The translations under genes were made by a program, and so were the position numbers. Of a stretch of DNA of 64,000 nucleotides, positions 27,425-35,201 are shown piece by piece. Under the pieces are notes generated by a model. It made no database searches, was not told the DNA's origin, and saw nothing but the letters and a program-made list of their open reading frames with translations. Source of the stretch: Paraburkholderia phenazinium (GTDB taxonomy: Bacteria; Pseudomonadota; Gammaproteobacteria; Burkholderiales; Burkholderiaceae); assembly GCF_900142845.1 (NCBI RefSeq), contig NZ_FSRU01000002.1:62001-126000 (forward strand), read 5' to 3'. Position 1 is the stretch's first letter, and each line of letters starts with the position of its first letter.

Positions 27425-27468
27425 TAAACCGGTTTATCAAAAGTAAGCGGCGAGTATTTCGCTGTCAA
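27425..27468 (-). promoter_or_regulatory. Promoter and LacI-type operator of the sugar ABC operon
   Basis: On the minus strand a consensus -35 TTGACA (27468-27463), a 17-bp spacer and -10 TACTTT (27445-27440) are followed by the palindrome TAAACCGGTTTA at 27425-27436, which covers the expected transcription start. The binding-protein gene starts about 105 bp on. The regulator gene lies just upstream, so it most likely binds here and at 23386. Confidence 0.8.
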
Positions 27469-27568
27469 CCGTTTCAATAAAGACCAGGGGAAAGTACGGG
27501 GGCGGCGGATGCGGAGTGGGGCGAGCGGCGCCCGGCAAGCTTGGGGTGCGGCGCGCGCCGCGGCCCGC

Positions 27569-28621
27569 CTAGCGCTTGCGCGGCGGCGCCACGGAGGCGC
27601 GCTCGATCAGGCTGACCGGCAGGCGGTGCTCCGGTTTGCCGGACGTCGCCGCCGAGGTGGAGGCCAGTGCGGTGGCCGCAGGGTCGCCGGCGAGCATGGC
27701 GAGCAGGATCGCGACGCCTGCGCGGCCCAGTTCGCGGGCCGATTGGCGCAGCGTGGTGATGGGCGGCATGAGGAGGCTGGCGAACTCCATGTCGTCGAAG
27801 CCGACGATCGACATATCGGCCGGCACGTCCAGACCGCGCTCGCGCAGCGTTTTCAGCATGCCGACCGCGAGGTAGTCGCTGGCGGCAAATACGGCGGTGG
27901 GGACCACGTCACGCGCGATCAGTTCGGCGGCGGCCGCTTCACCGAAACGGCGGTCATAGGCGCCGTACAGCACGAGCGACGCATCGAACGGAAGGCCGGC
28001 CTCGTCGAGCGCGCGCCGGTAGCCTTCGAGCCGCTCGCGCACGCTGAAGAGCGTCTCCGGACCGGTGACGTAGGCGATGCGCGTATGACCCGCGTCGATC
28101 AGGTGGCGGGTGGCCAGATAACCGCCCTCGACGTTGTCGACGAAGACCTTCGGCACGTCGACACCCGGCACGTCCTCGTCGATCAGCACGATGTTGCTGC
28201 GCTCGCCGATCAGCCGCTTGAGCGAGCCGTCGTCGGGGCGATTGGTGGCGAAGATCAGGCCGTCGAGATGCTGGGTGTCGAGCCAGCTCAGATAGAGCGC
28301 TTCGCGTTCGAGCCGGTTGCGCGTGATGCACAGCGACAGGCCGAAGCCGCCCTCCGAGGCGGCTTCCTCGACCGCGTCGGCGAGTTCGGCGAAAAACGGG
28401 TTGGCGACATCGGGCATGGCAAGACCGATGGTCTCGCTGCTGCCGATGCTCAGGCGCCGCGCGAGGCTGTTCTGCCGGTAGTTGAGGGCGATCACGGCGT
28501 CGTCGACGCGCTTCTTCGTCTCCGCCGGCAGCGTGAGCGTGCCGTTGAGGTAGCGTGAGACGGTCGCTTTGGATACGTTGGCCAATTCGGCGACGTCGCG
28601 GATCGTGGAGACTTTTGCCAA
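27569..28621 (-). CDS. LacI-family regulator of the sugar locus
   Basis: A 350-residue LacI-type repressor. The helix-turn-helix is at residues 5-26 (TIRDVAELANVSKATVSRYL), the hinge helix near 50-60 (YRQNSLARRL, where LacI proteins insert into the operator centre), and the effector domain has AMPDVANPFFAELADAVEEAA, DGLIFATNRP and the closing VPADMSIVGFDDMEF. It is in the same direction as and immediately upstream of the ABC operon. The two CG-centred palindromes at 23386 and 27425 are classic LacI-family sites, so it probably represses both transcripts until the imported compound binds. Confidence 0.92.
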   Translation of the reverse strand: MAKVSTIRDVAELANVSKATVSRYLNGTLTLPAETKKRVDDAVIALNYRQNSLARRLSIGSSETIGLAMPDVANPFFAELADAVEEAASEGGFGLSLCITRNRLEREALYLSWLDTQHLDGLIFATNRPDDGSLKRLIGERSNIVLIDEDVPGVDVPKVFVDNVEGGYLATRHLIDAGHTRIAYVTGPETLFSVRERLEGYRRALDEAGLPFDASLVLYGAYDRRFGEAAAAELIARDVVPTAVFAASDYLAVGMLKTLRERGLDVPADMSIVGFDDMEFASLLMPPITTLRQSARELGRAGVAILLAMLAGDPAATALASTSAATSGKPEHRLPVSLIERASVAPPRKR

Positions 28622-28707
28622 GTGAGCGGTTCCCGGTAGGTGCGCGGCTAGTTTATCGTGCGGGGCGCGTTGAAGGGGCGCGGCATGCCCGACACGCGCA
28701 GCGGACC

Positions 28708-29505
28708 TTAGCGCGTCACTTCCTCTACCTTGTAGATCGCGAGCTTCAACGAGGGATCGTCATTGGCCTGAAACGTGGCGTACTCGGCCGACAACATTCC
28801 CCTCGTTCGATGATGCAGCCGCTTGCGTCCGGCGACGGTCGCGCTGATGTCGTGGCTTTGCCACCAGGCGCTGAATTCCGTGCAGCCGCGGCTAAGGCGA
28901 TCCTGCAGTTCGATAAACGCCGGATCGCCCGCCCACAGATCGTGGCTTGCGCGAAACTGCGCGACCATGCGTTTCGCCTCGCGGGCCCAGCTTGTGCCGA
29001 ACAGGCTGCGCGCATCCGGGTCCGTCAGCATATAGATGAGGATATTGCGCTGCGCTAGCGGGATCCTGCCGAAGTCCTTGAACAGGTCGACCGCTGCGGC
29101 GTTCCACGCCAGGATGTCCCAGCGGCGCCCCGTGATGTAGGCGGGCTGGTCGAGATGTTCGACGACCCGGCGTACCGTATCCGGCACGCTTTCGAGTACG
29201 AAGGGACGCCGTTCGGCGACGCGCGCCAGCGCCCGCAAATGGGCGTGTTCGGCGGGTTCGAGGCGCAGCGCGCGAGCGAGTGCATCGACCGTGGTGGAAG
29301 AGGGACTGACGTCGCGCCCCTGCTCGAGCCGGATATACCAGTCCACGCCGATGCCCGCGAGTTCGGCCACTTCTTCGCGCCGCAGCCCGGGCGTACGCCG
29401 ACGCCGGCCGTTGGCAATGCCGAGCGCGAGCGGGTCGAGCCGCTCGCGGCGGGCGCGCAGAAAATTGCCGAGTTCGGCCCTGCTCGGATCGGTAAGGTCG
29501 CTCAT
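28708..29505 (-). CDS. XRE-family regulator with MmyB-type ligand domain
   Basis: A 265-residue regulator. An N-terminal XRE helix-turn-helix at about 10-80 includes GLRREEVAELAGIGVDWYIRLEQGRDVSPSS, a hallmark of the MmyB group. The C-terminal MmyB-like domain shows RWDILAWNAAAVDLF, FGTSWAREAKRMVAQFRA and the ending with WWQSHDI, the region thought to hold a fatty-acid-like ligand. It is divergent from an oxidoreductase gene 103 bp away. Such pairs (MmyB-type regulator next to an oxidoreductase) are common in Burkholderiales, so it probably represses that gene. Confidence 0.9.
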   Translation of the reverse strand: MSDLTDPSRAELGNFLRARRERLDPLALGIANGRRRRTPGLRREEVAELAGIGVDWYIRLEQGRDVSPSSTTVDALARALRLEPAEHAHLRALARVAERRPFVLESVPDTVRRVVEHLDQPAYITGRRWDILAWNAAAVDLFKDFGRIPLAQRNILIYMLTDPDARSLFGTSWAREAKRMVAQFRASHDLWAGDPAFIELQDRLSRGCTEFSAWWQSHDISATVAGRKRLHHRTRGMLSAEYATFQANDDPSLKLAIYKVEEVTR

Positions 29506-29521
29506 TGAGACGCTCTGGGAG

Positions 29522-29552
29522 GGACTGGCTAATCCTGGGATAGTACCAGTCC
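29522..29552. promoter_or_regulatory. Candidate operator between XRE regulator and oxidoreductase
   Basis: GGACTGG at 29522-29528 and CCAGTCC at 29546-29552 form a perfect 7-bp inverted repeat with a 17-bp centre, 17 bp upstream of the regulator start and 57 bp upstream of the oxidoreductase. It is well placed to control both. Confidence 0.5.
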
Positions 29553-29608
29553 TGAATACGACGCACAGCCGCGCTTACGATGCGTTCTTTCCACGTTGGA
29601 GGGACATC

Positions 29609-30676
29609 ATGAAGGCCGCCATGCTGAAGGCGTTCGGAGCGCCACTGGTGATTGAAAACCTGCCGGACCCAGGGGCCGGCGCGGGTGATGTCGTGGTCGA
29701 CATCGTCGCCGCCCCTGTCCTGTCTTACGCGAATGAGGTGTTTAGCGGTGCCAGGCAATATCCGCTGTCGCTGCCGCTGGCCTCTGGGGTCGGGGCGATC
29801 GGGCGGGTGCGCGCCGTCGGGCCGGATGCGACGCGTCTGGCTGTCGGAGATTGGGTGTTTTGCGATCCGACGGTGCGTTCGCGCGACGACGCCGTCTCGC
29901 CCGACGTCATGCTGCAAGGCTGGATCGCGCCCAGCGCCGGCGCGCAACGCTTGCAGACGGTGTTCCGCCACGGACCGTTCGCCGAGCAGATGCTCACGCC
30001 CATGGAAAACGCGGTGCCGCTCGGCGCGCTGGATCCGGCGGACGCGGGACGCTGGTGCGGCCTGATGACGATGCTGGTGCCCTACGGCGGTTTGCTCGCA
30101 GCCAACTTGCAAGCCGGGGAGACCGTGCTGATCAGCGGCGCGACAGGCCACTTCGGCAGTGCGGGTGTGGCGGTTGCGCTGGCGATGGGCGCGGGCTGTG
30201 TGGTCGCGCCGGGCCGCAACGCGGCGGCGCTCGCGGATCTGACGCGCCGCTTCGGCCCGCGCGTGGCGACCGTCGTGCTGACCGGCAGCGAGAGCGAGGA
30301 CACCGTTCGCATGCGCGCCGCCGCGCCGGGCCCGATCGACAAGGTGCTCGATCTGATGCCGCCGCTGCCCGACGCGGCGCCGGCCCGCGCCGCGGCCATG
30401 ACGGTGCGGCCGCAAGGCACCGTCGTCCTGATGGGCGGTATCCGCGTGGGTCTGGAATTGCCGTACGTGCATCTGATGCGCAATGGCATCACCGTGCGCG
30501 GCCAGTACATGTACCCCCGCGATGCGCCGGCGCGGCTCGCCGCGTTGATCCGGTCCGGGCTGCTGTCGCTGGAGAGCTTCGAGGTCAGCGCTTTTCCGCT
30601 CGAGCAAACCAACGAGGCGGTCGTGCACGCGGCGGAACATGGCGGCCCGTTCCGCATCACGGTCATCGAGCCGTGA
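29609..30676 (+). CDS. Zinc-less alcohol dehydrogenase/quinone-oxidoreductase-like protein
   Basis: A 355-residue medium-chain dehydrogenase/reductase starting at ATG 29609 behind GGAGGGA. The GroES-like N-terminal half opens MKAAMLKAFGAPLVIENLPD. The NAD(P)-binding Rossmann half has VLISGATGHFGSAGVAVALAMGAG. The catalytic-zinc cysteine expected near residue 38 is replaced (APVLSYANEV), so it is probably a zinc-independent reductase. Substrate is unknown. It is divergent from the MmyB-type regulator that probably controls it. Confidence 0.82.
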   Translation: MKAAMLKAFGAPLVIENLPDPGAGAGDVVVDIVAAPVLSYANEVFSGARQYPLSLPLASGVGAIGRVRAVGPDATRLAVGDWVFCDPTVRSRDDAVSPDVMLQGWIAPSAGAQRLQTVFRHGPFAEQMLTPMENAVPLGALDPADAGRWCGLMTMLVPYGGLLAANLQAGETVLISGATGHFGSAGVAVALAMGAGCVVAPGRNAAALADLTRRFGPRVATVVLTGSESEDTVRMRAAAPGPIDKVLDLMPPLPDAAPARAAAMTVRPQGTVVLMGGIRVGLELPYVHLMRNGITVRGQYMYPRDAPARLAALIRSGLLSLESFEVSAFPLEQTNEAVVHAAEHGGPFRITVIEP

Positions 30677-30688
30677 TCGCGGATGCGG

Positions 30689-31552
30689 CTAGCTTTGCTC
30701 GCCGCTGCGCGCAGCGCCGCCGATCATGCGCGCATGCTGCGCTTCCGTCTGGTCGTCCGCCGGGAACATGCATTCGACGCGCAGTTCCTGCGCGGCGATC
30801 GTCTGCGGCGTTCCGACCGTCGTGACCATCGAGAAGTAGTTCAGCACCTGACCGTCTTTGGTAAAGCTGAGCGGGATGACGGGCAGCACCGGCGTCACCG
30901 GTATCGCGCCCAGCACCTTGGGGCTTGTCCACTCGCTTTGCACATCCGGGTAGGCGAGCAGGGCGCTTAGGAGTTCCTGGGTTTTCCCGTCGATCGCGCG
31001 CCCGACGGATTCGCGGTACACCCGCTGGAGCAGGCTTTGCGCGACCGCTTCCCAGTTGGCGACGAACGGGCGCATGCCGTGCGGATCGAACATCAGGTGC
31101 AGCATGTTGCGCGGCCCGGTGCGGGCCGCCATGTCGATGAAGCAGTTGAAAAAGCGCGGTGTGGCATCGTTGGTCATCAGCACGTTCCAGTAGCGGTCCA
31201 TCACCAGGGCCGGAAACGGTTCGTGCTGGCGCAGGATGCGTTCAAGTGCGCGGGTGACGCTCTGCATGTCCTGCGCGTTCCATGCGCTTTCCGCGTAGAG
31301 GGGGGCGTAGCCCGCCGCGAGCAGCAAGGTGTTGCGTTCGCGCAGCGGCACGTCGAGCGCCTGCGCCAGGTCCAGCAACATCTGGCGGCTCGGCACGCTG
31401 CGCCCGCTTTCGATGAAGCTGATGTGCCGTTGCGACACGCCCGCATCGAGCGAAAGGTCGATCTGGCTCCTGCCGCGCGTGTCGCGCCAGTGGCGCAGCA
31501 GCACGCCCAGTTCGCCGGCCGGCAGTTTGGCATTGAGGTTCGGTACAGTCAT
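30689..31552 (-). CDS. XRE-family regulator with MmyB-type ligand domain
   Basis: A 287-residue regulator with an N-terminal XRE helix-turn-helix at about residues 15-70 (LLRHWRDTRGRSQIDLSLDAGVSQRHISFIESGRSVPSR) and an MmyB-like C-terminal domain (FPALVMDRYWNVLMTNDATPRFF, with HLMFDPHGMRPFVANWEAVA). It is a second, more distant member of the same class as the regulator at 28708 and has a different recognition helix, so the two should bind different sites. It lies downstream of the AhpD-like gene in the same direction; its target is not obvious. Confidence 0.88.
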   Translation of the reverse strand: MTVPNLNAKLPAGELGVLLRHWRDTRGRSQIDLSLDAGVSQRHISFIESGRSVPSRQMLLDLAQALDVPLRERNTLLLAAGYAPLYAESAWNAQDMQSVTRALERILRQHEPFPALVMDRYWNVLMTNDATPRFFNCFIDMAARTGPRNMLHLMFDPHGMRPFVANWEAVAQSLLQRVYRESVGRAIDGKTQELLSALLAYPDVQSEWTSPKVLGAIPVTPVLPVIPLSFTKDGQVLNYFSMVTTVGTPQTIAAQELRVECMFPADDQTEAQHARMIGGAARSGEQS

Positions 31553-31670
31553 CGCGTTTTTCTTCGCAAGAGGGTTCGGCTCATGGGCCGTGCATCTTTA
31601 GTCCGGCAGAGGGGCGCGCGCAGGACCCGGCGTGAAACGAATCCTGCGCGCGCGTTCGGCCTGGTTTCCC

Positions 31671-32222
31671 TTAAGCGGCGTTCCAGGCTTGCGCCTTGAA
31701 GCGGTCCTCGACCGGCGTGCCTGCCATATTAGTCGTGGTGGCGGCCATCGTGGAAATGCCGATGCTGGCGATCACCTCGAAGATCTGGCTCTGCGAATAG
31801 CCCGCCGACGTGAAGCGTTCGAGTTCCGCGTCGCTTACATTGCCGCGCTTTTCGATCAGGGCCCGGGTGAGGGCCGACAGCGCCGCGTACTTCGGGTGGG
31901 CTGGCAACCTTCCCTCGCGCATGGCCTTGACGTCGCTCTCGGCCATGCCGTCCTCAAGGGCAAAGGTCGAGTGCGCCGCCACGGTCCACGGGCACTTGAT
32001 GGTGACCGCGTTGGTAAGCAGCAGCGCCTGCTTCTCGCATTCGTCGAGACTGCCGCCGTGGAAACTGCCGAAGCTGCCGGCGAATCCGTTCAGCAGAACG
32101 GGGTTGGCGGCCATGGTCGCCATGACGTTGGGCAGGAAACCGAATTTCTGCGTGAGCGCCTGCAGGGTCGGCCTGGACTGTTCCGGGGCCGATTCGATGG
32201 TGTGAACGGTAAAAGTTGGCAT
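31671..32222 (-). CDS. Carboxymuconolactone-decarboxylase/AhpD-like protein, one active cysteine only
   Basis: A 183-residue all-helical protein. Start ATG 32222 has AAGGAGTTAGG directly upstream; a 40-residue longer frame is rejected. The AhpD-like core includes LNGFAGSFGSFHGGSLDECEKQ and TIKCPWTVAAHSTFA. In AhpD the motif is CxxC followed by histidine; here the first Cys and the His are kept but the second Cys is Thr (C-P-W-T). It therefore cannot form the AhpD disulphide and may work as a one-cysteine peroxidase, or not as a peroxidase at all. It stands 234 bp after the hypothetical gene and 118 bp before an XRE gene. Confidence 0.82.
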   Translation of the reverse strand: MPTFTVHTIESAPEQSRPTLQALTQKFGFLPNVMATMAANPVLLNGFAGSFGSFHGGSLDECEKQALLLTNAVTIKCPWTVAAHSTFALEDGMAESDVKAMREGRLPAHPKYAALSALTRALIEKRGNVSDAELERFTSAGYSQSQIFEVIASIGISTMAATTTNMAGTPVEDRFKAQAWNAA

Positions 32223-32456
32223 TCCTAACTCCTTGATGAACGAATCGAACATGACTGCATGGGTATCTCCGTGGCGGTGCGTTTTTGCACCGGCGTCGAG
32301 AGGAGATGACTGCCATGGTAGCGATCGTACGCAGGAGTTCAATTACATCGCAGGTAATAAGGAGGCGTCTCGCCCCTGAGGCCCAGGCAGGGTGAGCGTC
32401 AGGGGCCGGCTGAAGCGGCAACGGCGTGCGGATGGAAGAGGGCGCGGAGACAGCTG

Positions 32457-33251
32457 TTACGGTTGCGGGGCGTCGGGCTCCGGCGGCAGAAAGCGCGGCT
32501 GCACCGCTACGAGCTGATCGTCGGAGGTGGCTACCAGCCACAGACGGGCACGCTCCACCTGCAGGCGATTATGGTCCTTCAGCGAGCCCATCGACACGGC
32601 GGTTTTCCAGGCCACCGGCGCCACGCGGCTGGTTCTGCCCGACGGTGTGCCGACCAGCAAGGCATAAGGACCAAGCGGCAGCGAGACGAGCGGCAGCGCG
32701 GGCTTCACGCGCACCCGCCAGTCGACGAAGGGCATGTCGCTGAACAGCAGCGGCGCGGGCAGGCCGTACAGGACGGTGAAGTCGTACAGCGCGAGGTGTT
32801 CGCGCATGCCTGCATACATGCGGCGGATATCGGCGACCACCGCGGCGCGGATCTCATCGTCGAACATCGCCTCTTCCGCATAGCGGGCTTGCGCGTCCAG
32901 GGCGTCCTGCTGATAGGCGCTGAACACCGCGAGCTCCATGCAGTCTTGCGCCGCACGCTGCACGTCCGCGGGCGATCCCGCTTCCTCCGGCTTGCCCAAC
33001 TGCGCCGCGCGCAGGAAACGGTCGAGCGCGGCTTCCCGGATGGCGGGGCCTTCGACCTTGGGATCGTCCACGGCATCTTTGCCGAGCGGGACGTACACGT
33101 ATTTTTCAGCAGCGAAGCGCGACTTCTTGCCGTCGTCGAACTTCACTTCGCCGTTGCTGCAGTCGAGATAGCGCGTGCCGATTCGGCCATGCTCCCACAC
33201 GAAGTTCTTCAGCATGGGGCGCAACGGATGCAGCGTCTCGCGTTCGGTCAT
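32457..33251 (-). CDS. Conserved-looking hypothetical protein
   Basis: A 264-residue protein I do not recognise. I start it at ATG 33251, where GGAG lies upstream; a TTG two codons earlier is less likely. It has no signal peptide or membrane helix. Residues 14-45 (LKNFVWEHGRIGTRYLDCSNGEVKFDDGKKSRF) recall the opening of DUF4238-type proteins, but the match is too loose to call. The C-terminal part has repeated hydrophobic strands (LLFSDMPFVDWRVRVKPALPLVSLPLG). Codon use fits the genome. No operon partner is close. Confidence 0.65.
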   Translation of the reverse strand: MTERETLHPLRPMLKNFVWEHGRIGTRYLDCSNGEVKFDDGKKSRFAAEKYVYVPLGKDAVDDPKVEGPAIREAALDRFLRAAQLGKPEEAGSPADVQRAAQDCMELAVFSAYQQDALDAQARYAEEAMFDDEIRAAVVADIRRMYAGMREHLALYDFTVLYGLPAPLLFSDMPFVDWRVRVKPALPLVSLPLGPYALLVGTPSGRTSRVAPVAWKTAVSMGSLKDHNRLQVERARLWLVATSDDQLVAVQPRFLPPEPDAPQP

Positions 33252-33508
33252 GGACAACTCCAGTGCCTCGGTTGGGTGCAGCGGCAGGCGGATGCCGCTG
33301 CTGCTTCGTCTCCCATCATGGCATGCTCGCCGGACCTTCGCGAGGGGTTTGGCGTGCGCGCTCCGCTGTCGAGGTTGGCGTCCTGCTGTAAATTGGCACC
33401 GGGGCTGATCCCGTCACGCCTTGCACGCATGTTGCCGTCCTGCGGCACACTGTCCACCCGCGATTGAATGGCGGCTTGTCCGCGGCTAACCGATAGAGAG
33501 GAAAGAGC

Positions 33509-34300
33509 ATGGATCTGCAACTGAAAGACAAGCTGGCGCTGGTGAGCGGCAGTACCGCGGGCATCGGACTGGCTATCGCTACGACGTTGGCGCAGGAAGG
33601 CGCACGCGTGATCGTCAATGGCCGCTCGCAACAGGCCGTGGATAAGGCGCTCGCGCAGGTGAAAGCGCAGACCGGCGCGGACGCGCTGGGGTTCGCGGGC
33701 GATCTGAGCCAGGCCGGGACGGCCAACGAACTCGCACGACGCTATCCGGACGTGGAGATTCTCGTCAACAACCTCGGCATTTTCGAGCCGAAACCCTTCG
33801 AAGAGATTCCGGATGAAGACTGGCTGCGCTTTTTCGATGTCAACGTATTAAGCGGTGTGCGTCTGGCGCGTCTCTTTCTGCCGTCCATGAAGCGCGCCAA
33901 CTGGGGGCGCATCATTTTCATTTCGAGTGAAAGCGGCCTGCAGATTCCGGCGGAAATGGTCCACTACGGCGTGACGAAGACCGCGCAGATCGCGGTGGCG
34001 CGTGGCATTGCCGAGTCCGTCGCGGGCACTGGAATCACCGTCAATAGTGTGCTGCCGGGGCCGACCCGGTCGCGCGGCGTGGGCGACTTCGTCGAGAGTC
34101 TGGCGAAGGCCGATGGTAAATCGGTTGAGCAGGTCGAGCGGGAATTCTTCGAGCAGGTGCGGCCGACTTCGCTCATCAAGCGCTTCGAATCGACCGAGGA
34201 AATCGCTTCGCTGGTCGCCTACGTGGCGAGTCCGCTGGCCTCTGGGACGACCGGAGCCGCGTTGCGCGCCGATGGCGGCGTCGTGAAGAGCGCGTTTTAA
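33509..34300 (+). CDS. Short-chain dehydrogenase/reductase
   Basis: A 263-residue classical SDR with a strong GAGAGGAAAGAGC leader. The cofactor-binding loop is SGSTAGIGLAIATTLA, then NNLGIFEPKPF (the NNxG motif), the catalytic serine in IIFISSESG, and Tyr153-x3-Lys157 in VHYGVTKTAQIA. The end SGTTGAALRADGGVVKSAF is typical. It reduces or oxidises a carbonyl/alcohol with NAD(P)(H); FabG-like in style, but substrate unknown. Next gene is 112 bp downstream with a hairpin between, so it is probably its own unit. Confidence 0.9.
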   Translation: MDLQLKDKLALVSGSTAGIGLAIATTLAQEGARVIVNGRSQQAVDKALAQVKAQTGADALGFAGDLSQAGTANELARRYPDVEILVNNLGIFEPKPFEEIPDEDWLRFFDVNVLSGVRLARLFLPSMKRANWGRIIFISSESGLQIPAEMVHYGVTKTAQIAVARGIAESVAGTGITVNSVLPGPTRSRGVGDFVESLAKADGKSVEQVEREFFEQVRPTSLIKRFESTEEIASLVAYVASPLASGTTGAALRADGGVVKSAF

Positions 34301-34338
34301 CGCAGGTTCCGTATCCGCTCGTGGGATCATACGGCTTT

Positions 34339-34360
34339 CGCGAGGCGCCGACGCCTCGCG
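34339..34360 (+). terminator. Stem-loop after SDR gene
   Basis: CGCGAGGCG (34339-34347) pairs perfectly with CGCCTCGCG (34352-34360) around a 4-base loop, 39 bp after the SDR stop. There is no T-run, so it may be a terminator-like or mRNA-stabilising element. Confidence 0.5.
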
Positions 34361-34411
34361 TGCCGAACGAAATCAGGCGAGACCAGGCAAAGCCAACACG
34401 GAGCGGATGAG

Positions 34412-34780
34412 ATGATCGATGGACTGGTAGGTGGGCGGCTCTACGGCGAAGCCCAGATCCGCACGGGACAGAACGGCAAGCGTTTTGTGACATGCAAGGT
34501 GCGGGCGACCACCGGCGACGGCGACACGCTGTTCGTCAATGTGATCGCTTTCGACGACGACGTGCAGACCGGTTTGCTCGCGTTGAGCGATGCCGATAGC
34601 GTGGCGTTGAGCGGCGCGCTCACGCCGAAGGTGTGGACCGACAAGAACGGGCTCGTGAAGCCCGCGCTCGATATGGTGGCGCATGGGCTGTTGACGGCCT
34701 ATGACGTGCGGCGCAAGCGTTCGGTGATGACCGGACAGCCGGCGGAACAGGACGGCGGCGATCCCGATGAGGCGCTTTGA
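34412..34780 (+). CDS. Single-strand DNA-binding (SSB)-like OB-fold protein
   Basis: A 122-residue OB-fold protein resembling the N-terminal domain of SSB: GRLYGEAQIRTGQNGKRFVTCKVRATTGDGDTLFVNVIAF, followed by ADSVALSGALTPKVWTDKNGLVKPALDMVAHGLLT. It lacks the acidic DDDIPF-type tail of housekeeping SSB, although it ends in acidic DPDEAL. It is probably an accessory DNA-binding protein. It is 0.4 kb upstream of the SOS-controlled uvrA, so a DNA-repair link is possible but unproven. Confidence 0.8.
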   Translation: MIDGLVGGRLYGEAQIRTGQNGKRFVTCKVRATTGDGDTLFVNVIAFDDDVQTGLLALSDADSVALSGALTPKVWTDKNGLVKPALDMVAHGLLTAYDVRRKRSVMTGQPAEQDGGDPDEAL

Positions 34781-34817
34781 GCGCCCGGTGTCCTCTCAGT
34801 GCCCTTTCAGTGCCCGC

Positions 34818-34964
34818 TCAGTGACAAACAACCGCGCAGGTCATGGCGGTCACGCCGGCCACGGCTCCGAGCACGACGCCGGTCGCAAACGTCTCGACCG
34901 ACGACGCACAGCCCTGCAGATTGAGCAACCCCGCCAGCACTAGCACCTTGATCACGCGACTCAT
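34818..34964 (-). CDS. 48-residue predicted lipoprotein
   Basis: A short minus-strand frame, ATG 34964 to TGA 34818, with GGGGGACC ahead of the start. It reads a basic start, a hydrophobic run (VLVLAGLLNLQGC) and a lipobox with Cys19, followed by ASSVETFATGVVLGAVAGV and a C-terminal CAVVCH. The lipobox, ribosome site and clean stop support a real entericidin-like or tiny outer-membrane lipoprotein. Two further Cys near the end could form a disulphide. Function unknown. Confidence 0.6.
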   Translation of the reverse strand: MSRVIKVLVLAGLLNLQGCASSVETFATGVVLGAVAGVTAMTCAVVCH

Positions 34965-35077
34965 GGTTGTGGTCCCCCGTGTTTATCGCGCGCATCGTAG
35001 CAAGTCCTTGTCTTGATGGGGCTTTCCAAAACTATCGGGGCCTTACGCCGTGATCTCGCGGTGCCGGCAGTCCGTGC

Positions 35078-35118
35078 TTGCAGCGTCGATGGAAAACTGT
35101 ATAAATATACAGTATAGT
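35078..35118 (+). promoter_or_regulatory. LexA-controlled promoter of uvrA
   Basis: A near-consensus SOS box CTGTATAAATATACAG lies at 35097-35112 and matches the proteobacterial CTGT-N8-ACAG site. A -35 TTGCAG (35078-35083) and -10 TATAAA (35100-35105) are 16 bp apart, so LexA binding would cover the -10. The uvrA start is 90 bp downstream. Confidence 0.88.
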
Positions 35119-35201
35119 GTTCCCTTCAAATCCGCCCTGCGGCGATTGATCCGTATGGTCGGGCGCGGTGAATCTGTACGGTCGTCAAGCGGCCGTAAGA
35201 T

